From Elusimicrobia bacterium RIFCSPLOWO2_01_FULL_64_13 (GTDB lineage Bacteria; Elusimicrobiota; Elusimicrobia; 2-02-FULL-39-32): 15,138 nt of DNA. The stretch covers positions 604 through 15,741 of the forward strand of contig MGUT01000019.1 in assembly GCA_001800095.1 (NCBI GenBank), read 5' to 3'. Positions 12,887 through 15,138 of the stretch are shown here, in pieces (within the stretch, counting starts at the first letter, position 1; every line of letters starts with the position of its first letter). A program made the translations under genes and the position numbers. The notes under the pieces are model-generated. The model saw only the letters and a program-made list of their open reading frames with translations, had not been told where the DNA came from and searched no databases.

Positions 12887-13546
12887 CTATTGGGCGTGGT
12901 GGCGGATGTCCTTGCCCAGTACCATGAAGATCACGTCCTCGGCGATGTTGGTGGCGTGGTCCCCGATCTTCTCGAGGTTGCGGGAGATCAGGATCAGGTC
13001 CACGAGTTGGTTGGTCTGGGAGGGCTGCCTGCGGATCATCCCGATGACCTCGCTCAAGACCTTGGATTTCAGGGTGTCCTCCTCCTCGTCCTTCTTGAGC
13101 ACGTCCTGGGCCAGCTCCACGTCGCTACGGGAGAAGGCGTCCAGGGAGTTCTTGATCATCTCCTGGGCGATGGCCGCCATGCGGGGGATCTCCATCATGG
13201 TCTTCACCGGCACTTCCTTAAAAAGATGGTAGGTGCAGGTCTGGGTGATGTTGACCGCCTGGTCCGCCACCCTCTCCAGCTCCGAATTGATCTTCATGGC
13301 GGCGAGGATGGCGCGCAGGTCCGAGGCCTCCGGCTGGTAGAGCGCCAGGATCCGGCAGGCGAGCTCGTCCACCTCTATCTGGAGCCGGTTGACCTCCTCC
13401 TCGCTCCGGAAGACCCTGTCGCCGGCGCCGGTCTCCCTCTCCGTGAAGCACTTCATGGAGAAACGGATCATGTCCTCGGCCACTCCTCCCATGTGGAGGA
13501 TCTTGGCCTTGAGCTGGTTGATCTCTTCCTGGATCTGTCTTTTCAT
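12887..13546 (-). CDS. phoU: Phosphate-specific transport system regulator PhoU
   Basis: A 219-residue all-helical cytoplasmic protein of normal PhoU length. It has the two repeated metal-binding motifs of the family, ERVADQAVNI (91-100) and EKIGDHATNIAEDV (192-205), in two homologous three-helix halves. PhoU links the PstABC transporter to the phosphate-sensing kinase and limits phosphate uptake. It starts four bases after the pstB stop, as in most pst operons. The usual partner genes phoB and phoR do not follow; instead a HTH-receiver and a CZB-like kinase begin about 100 bases downstream behind their own promoter. A GC-rich palindrome (12869-12880) lies just after the stop. Confidence 0.95.
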   Translation of the reverse strand: MKRQIQEEINQLKAKILHMGGVAEDMIRFSMKCFTERETGAGDRVFRSEEEVNRLQIEVDELACRILALYQPEASDLRAILAAMKINSELERVADQAVNITQTCTYHLFKEVPVKTMMEIPRMAAIAQEMIKNSLDAFSRSDVELAQDVLKKDEEEDTLKSKVLSEVIGMIRRQPSQTNQLVDLILISRNLEKIGDHATNIAEDVIFMVLGKDIRHHAQ

Positions 13547-13550
13547 GGGC

Positions 13551-14309
13551 TCACCCGAACCTTCCCGTGATGTAGTCCTCCGTCTTCTTGTTCCCTGGAT
13601 TGGTGAATATCCTCGAGGTCACGCCGTATTCAATCATTTCCCCCAGGAGAAGGAAAGCCGTGAAATCCGACACCCGCGCGGCCTGCTGCATGTTGTGGGT
13701 GACGATCACGATGGTGTAGCCGGACTTGAGCTCGAGGATGAGCTCCTCGATCTTGGCCGTGGAGATGGGGTCCAGGGCCGAGCAGGGCTCGTCCAGGAGT
13801 AGGACGCTGGGCCGGACGGCCAGGGCCCGGGCGATGCAGAGCCGCTGCTGCTGGCCTCCGGAAAGGGACGTCCCCGGCTTGTCGAGGTTGTCCTTCACCT
13901 CGTCCCAGAGCGCCGAGTCCCGCAGGCTCTTTTCCACCTGCTCCGCCAGCACGGCCTTGTTCCTCATGCCGTTGAGCCGCAGGCCCGCGGCCACGTTGTC
14001 GAATATGGACATGGAGGGGAAGGGCTGGGGTTTCTGGAAGACCATCCCGACGTCCCTGCGCAGGAGCACGGGGTCCCGCTCCATGACGTCCTCGCCGTGG
14101 ATGAGGATCTTCCCCTCCATCCGCGCCTTGGGCGTGACCTCGTGCATGCGGTTCAGGCAGCGGATGAACGTGGATTTTCCGCAGCCGGAAGGGCCGATCA
14201 GGGCCGTCACCTTTTTCTCCAATACGTCCAGGGACACGTCCTTGATGGCCCGGAGGGCCCCGAAATAGGCGTTCAACTTTTCGACTTCGACCGCGATTTT
14301 TTCCGTCAT
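13551..14309 (-). CDS. pstB: Phosphate ABC transporter ATP-binding protein PstB
   Basis: A 252-residue ATPase that powers high-affinity phosphate import through PstC-PstA. It has Walker A GPSGCGKST (39-47), the Q-loop VFQKPQPFPMS-like segment (VFQKPQPFPSMSIFDNV, 90-106) typical of PstB, the signature LSGGQQQR (149-156), Walker B VLLLDEP (169-175), the D-loop SALD and the switch histidine H205. The C-terminal TEDYITGRFG ending is also characteristic of PstB. It starts ten bases after the pstA stop, behind a weak ribosome site, and is followed four bases later by phoU. All catalytic residues are intact. Confidence 0.97.
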   Translation of the reverse strand: MTEKIAVEVEKLNAYFGALRAIKDVSLDVLEKKVTALIGPSGCGKSTFIRCLNRMHEVTPKARMEGKILIHGEDVMERDPVLLRRDVGMVFQKPQPFPSMSIFDNVAAGLRLNGMRNKAVLAEQVEKSLRDSALWDEVKDNLDKPGTSLSGGQQQRLCIARALAVRPSVLLLDEPCSALDPISTAKIEELILELKSGYTIVIVTHNMQQAARVSDFTAFLLLGEMIEYGVTSRIFTNPGNKKTEDYITGRFG

Positions 14310-14319
14310 GCCGCGGCCT

Positions 14320-15138
14320 TCAGCGCCTTTCCCTAAGCCAGATCCTGGCGGCCAGCCCGGTGAAGAGCACCAGCATCATGAGCACGAGGGCGGCGGCCCA
14401 GGACTGGCGGTGCCAGTCGTCGTAAGGGGAGATCGCGTAGGTGAAGATCATCACGGGCAAGGAAGCGATGGGCTCGAGCCACCCCTCCGCCCAGAACCGG
14501 TTGCTGAAAGCGGTGAAGAGGAGGGGCGCGGTCTCCCCGGCGACCCGGGACAGGTCCAGGAGGATGCCCGTGATCAGCCCGCGCGCGGCCGTCGGGATCA
14601 CGATGAAGCAGATGACCTTCCACTCCGGCAGGCCCAGGGCGAACCCGGCCTCGCGGACGCTGTGGGGGACGACTTTCAGGAACTCCTCCGTGCTGCGGAC
14701 GGCGATGGGGATCATCATGACTCCCAGGGCGAAGCCGCCCGCCAGGGCCGAGAAATGGCCCATGGGGAGGACCACGACGGTGTAGGCGAATATGCCCACG
14801 ACGATGGAGGGGACGCCGTTCAGGATGTCGGCCGCGTAGCGCACGAAGAAACCGGTCTTGTTGTGGCCGTATTCGGACAGGTACACCCCTCCCAGGAACC
14901 CGACCGGCACCCCGATGGCCGAGGCCAGACCCAGGAGCTTGCCCGTCCCCACGATGGCGTTGGCCATGCCCCCGCCCGTCTCTCCCACGGGTTTGGGCAG
15001 CTTGGTGAAGAAGTCCCAGTTGAGGGAGGAGAAACCATGGTAGGCGATGTATCCCAGGATGAAGAAAAGGACGCCGATGGTGAAGGCCGCGCACAGCCCC
15101 GTCAGGAGGAACGCGGTCCAGCTGGCGGCCCGCCTCCG
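14320..15138 (-). CDS. pstA: Phosphate ABC transporter permease PstA (N-terminus outside window)
   Basis: The visible 272 residues are all but the first few of an inner-membrane permease subunit of the high-affinity phosphate importer. The frame is open to the window edge, and the translated edge region (a long hydrophobic helix, then LNWDFFTKLP) is typical PstA, so the internal GTG at 14988 is not the start. Family marks are GGGMANAIVGT, DILNGVPSIVVGIFAY (about visible residues 104-119) and the ABC-permease EAA loop REAGFALGLPEWK (about 162-174), which contacts PstB. There are about six hydrophobic segments. The upstream pstC and pstS genes presumably lie beyond the window. Confidence 0.95.
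   Translation of the reverse strand, partial: RRRAASWTAFLLTGLCAAFTIGVLFFILGYIAYHGFSSLNWDFFTKLPKPVGETGGGMANAIVGTGKLLGLASAIGVPVGFLGGVYLSEYGHNKTGFFVRYAADILNGVPSIVVGIFAYTVVVLPMGHFSALAGGFALGVMMIPIAVRSTEEFLKVVPHSVREAGFALGLPEWKVICFIVIPTAARGLITGILLDLSRVAGETAPLLFTAFSNRFWAEGWLEPIASLPVMIFTYAISPYDDWHRQSWAAALVLMMLVLFTGLAARIWLRERR

Noticed and set aside
1..15138. CRISPR arrays, insertion sequences, tRNA or rRNA genes
   Set aside because: No regularly spaced repeats, transposase-like proteins, terminal inverted repeats or RNA gene signatures were seen.

Overview
All genes in this GC-rich window lie on the minus strand, so transcription runs from high to low coordinates. No rRNA, tRNA or ribosomal marker is present, so taxonomy is a guess. 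The Pi transporter motif, the receiver proteins with an N-terminal excisionase-type DNA-binding domain, and the dense set of kinases and receivers suggest a Gram-negative environmental bacterium, for example an Elusimicrobiota, Desulfobacterota or Myxococcota-like lineage (low confidence).

Layout in transcription order. (1) 15138-12887: the end of a phosphate-uptake operon, pstA (5' end outside the window), pstB and phoU. (2) 12787-4502: a seven-gene signalling operon. It holds a HTH-receiver regulator; a membrane histidine kinase with a CZB-like sensor, HAMP and PAS; a soluble hybrid kinase (REC-HisKA-HATPase-REC-REC); two single-domain receivers; a PilB/GspE-type secretion ATPase; and a REC-GAF-histidine kinase. 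It has a TTGACA promoter over a 27-bp palindrome at its head and an intrinsic terminator at 4425-4452. (3) 4287-354: a second signalling operon with its own TTGACA/TATATA promoter: a paralogous HTH-receiver regulator, a six-helix membrane histidine kinase, a single-domain receiver, a CsgG-like lipoprotein and a receiver-GGDEF protein with a GGDDF motif. (4) 239-1: the start of a PiT-family phosphate transporter, behind a strong hairpin.

Most signalling genes overlap by 1-22 bases, which implies translational coupling. Together they encode ten receiver domains and four kinase cores, so this looks like a branched phosphorelay rather than ordinary two-component pairs. Outputs visible here are transcription (two HTH-receivers), possibly cyclic-di-GMP, and an ATPase of the type IV pilus/type II secretion class. 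High-affinity (Pst) and PiT phosphate-uptake genes flank the cluster and no PhoB-type regulator is visible. A role in phosphate or surface-behaviour control is therefore a reasonable but unproven hypothesis.
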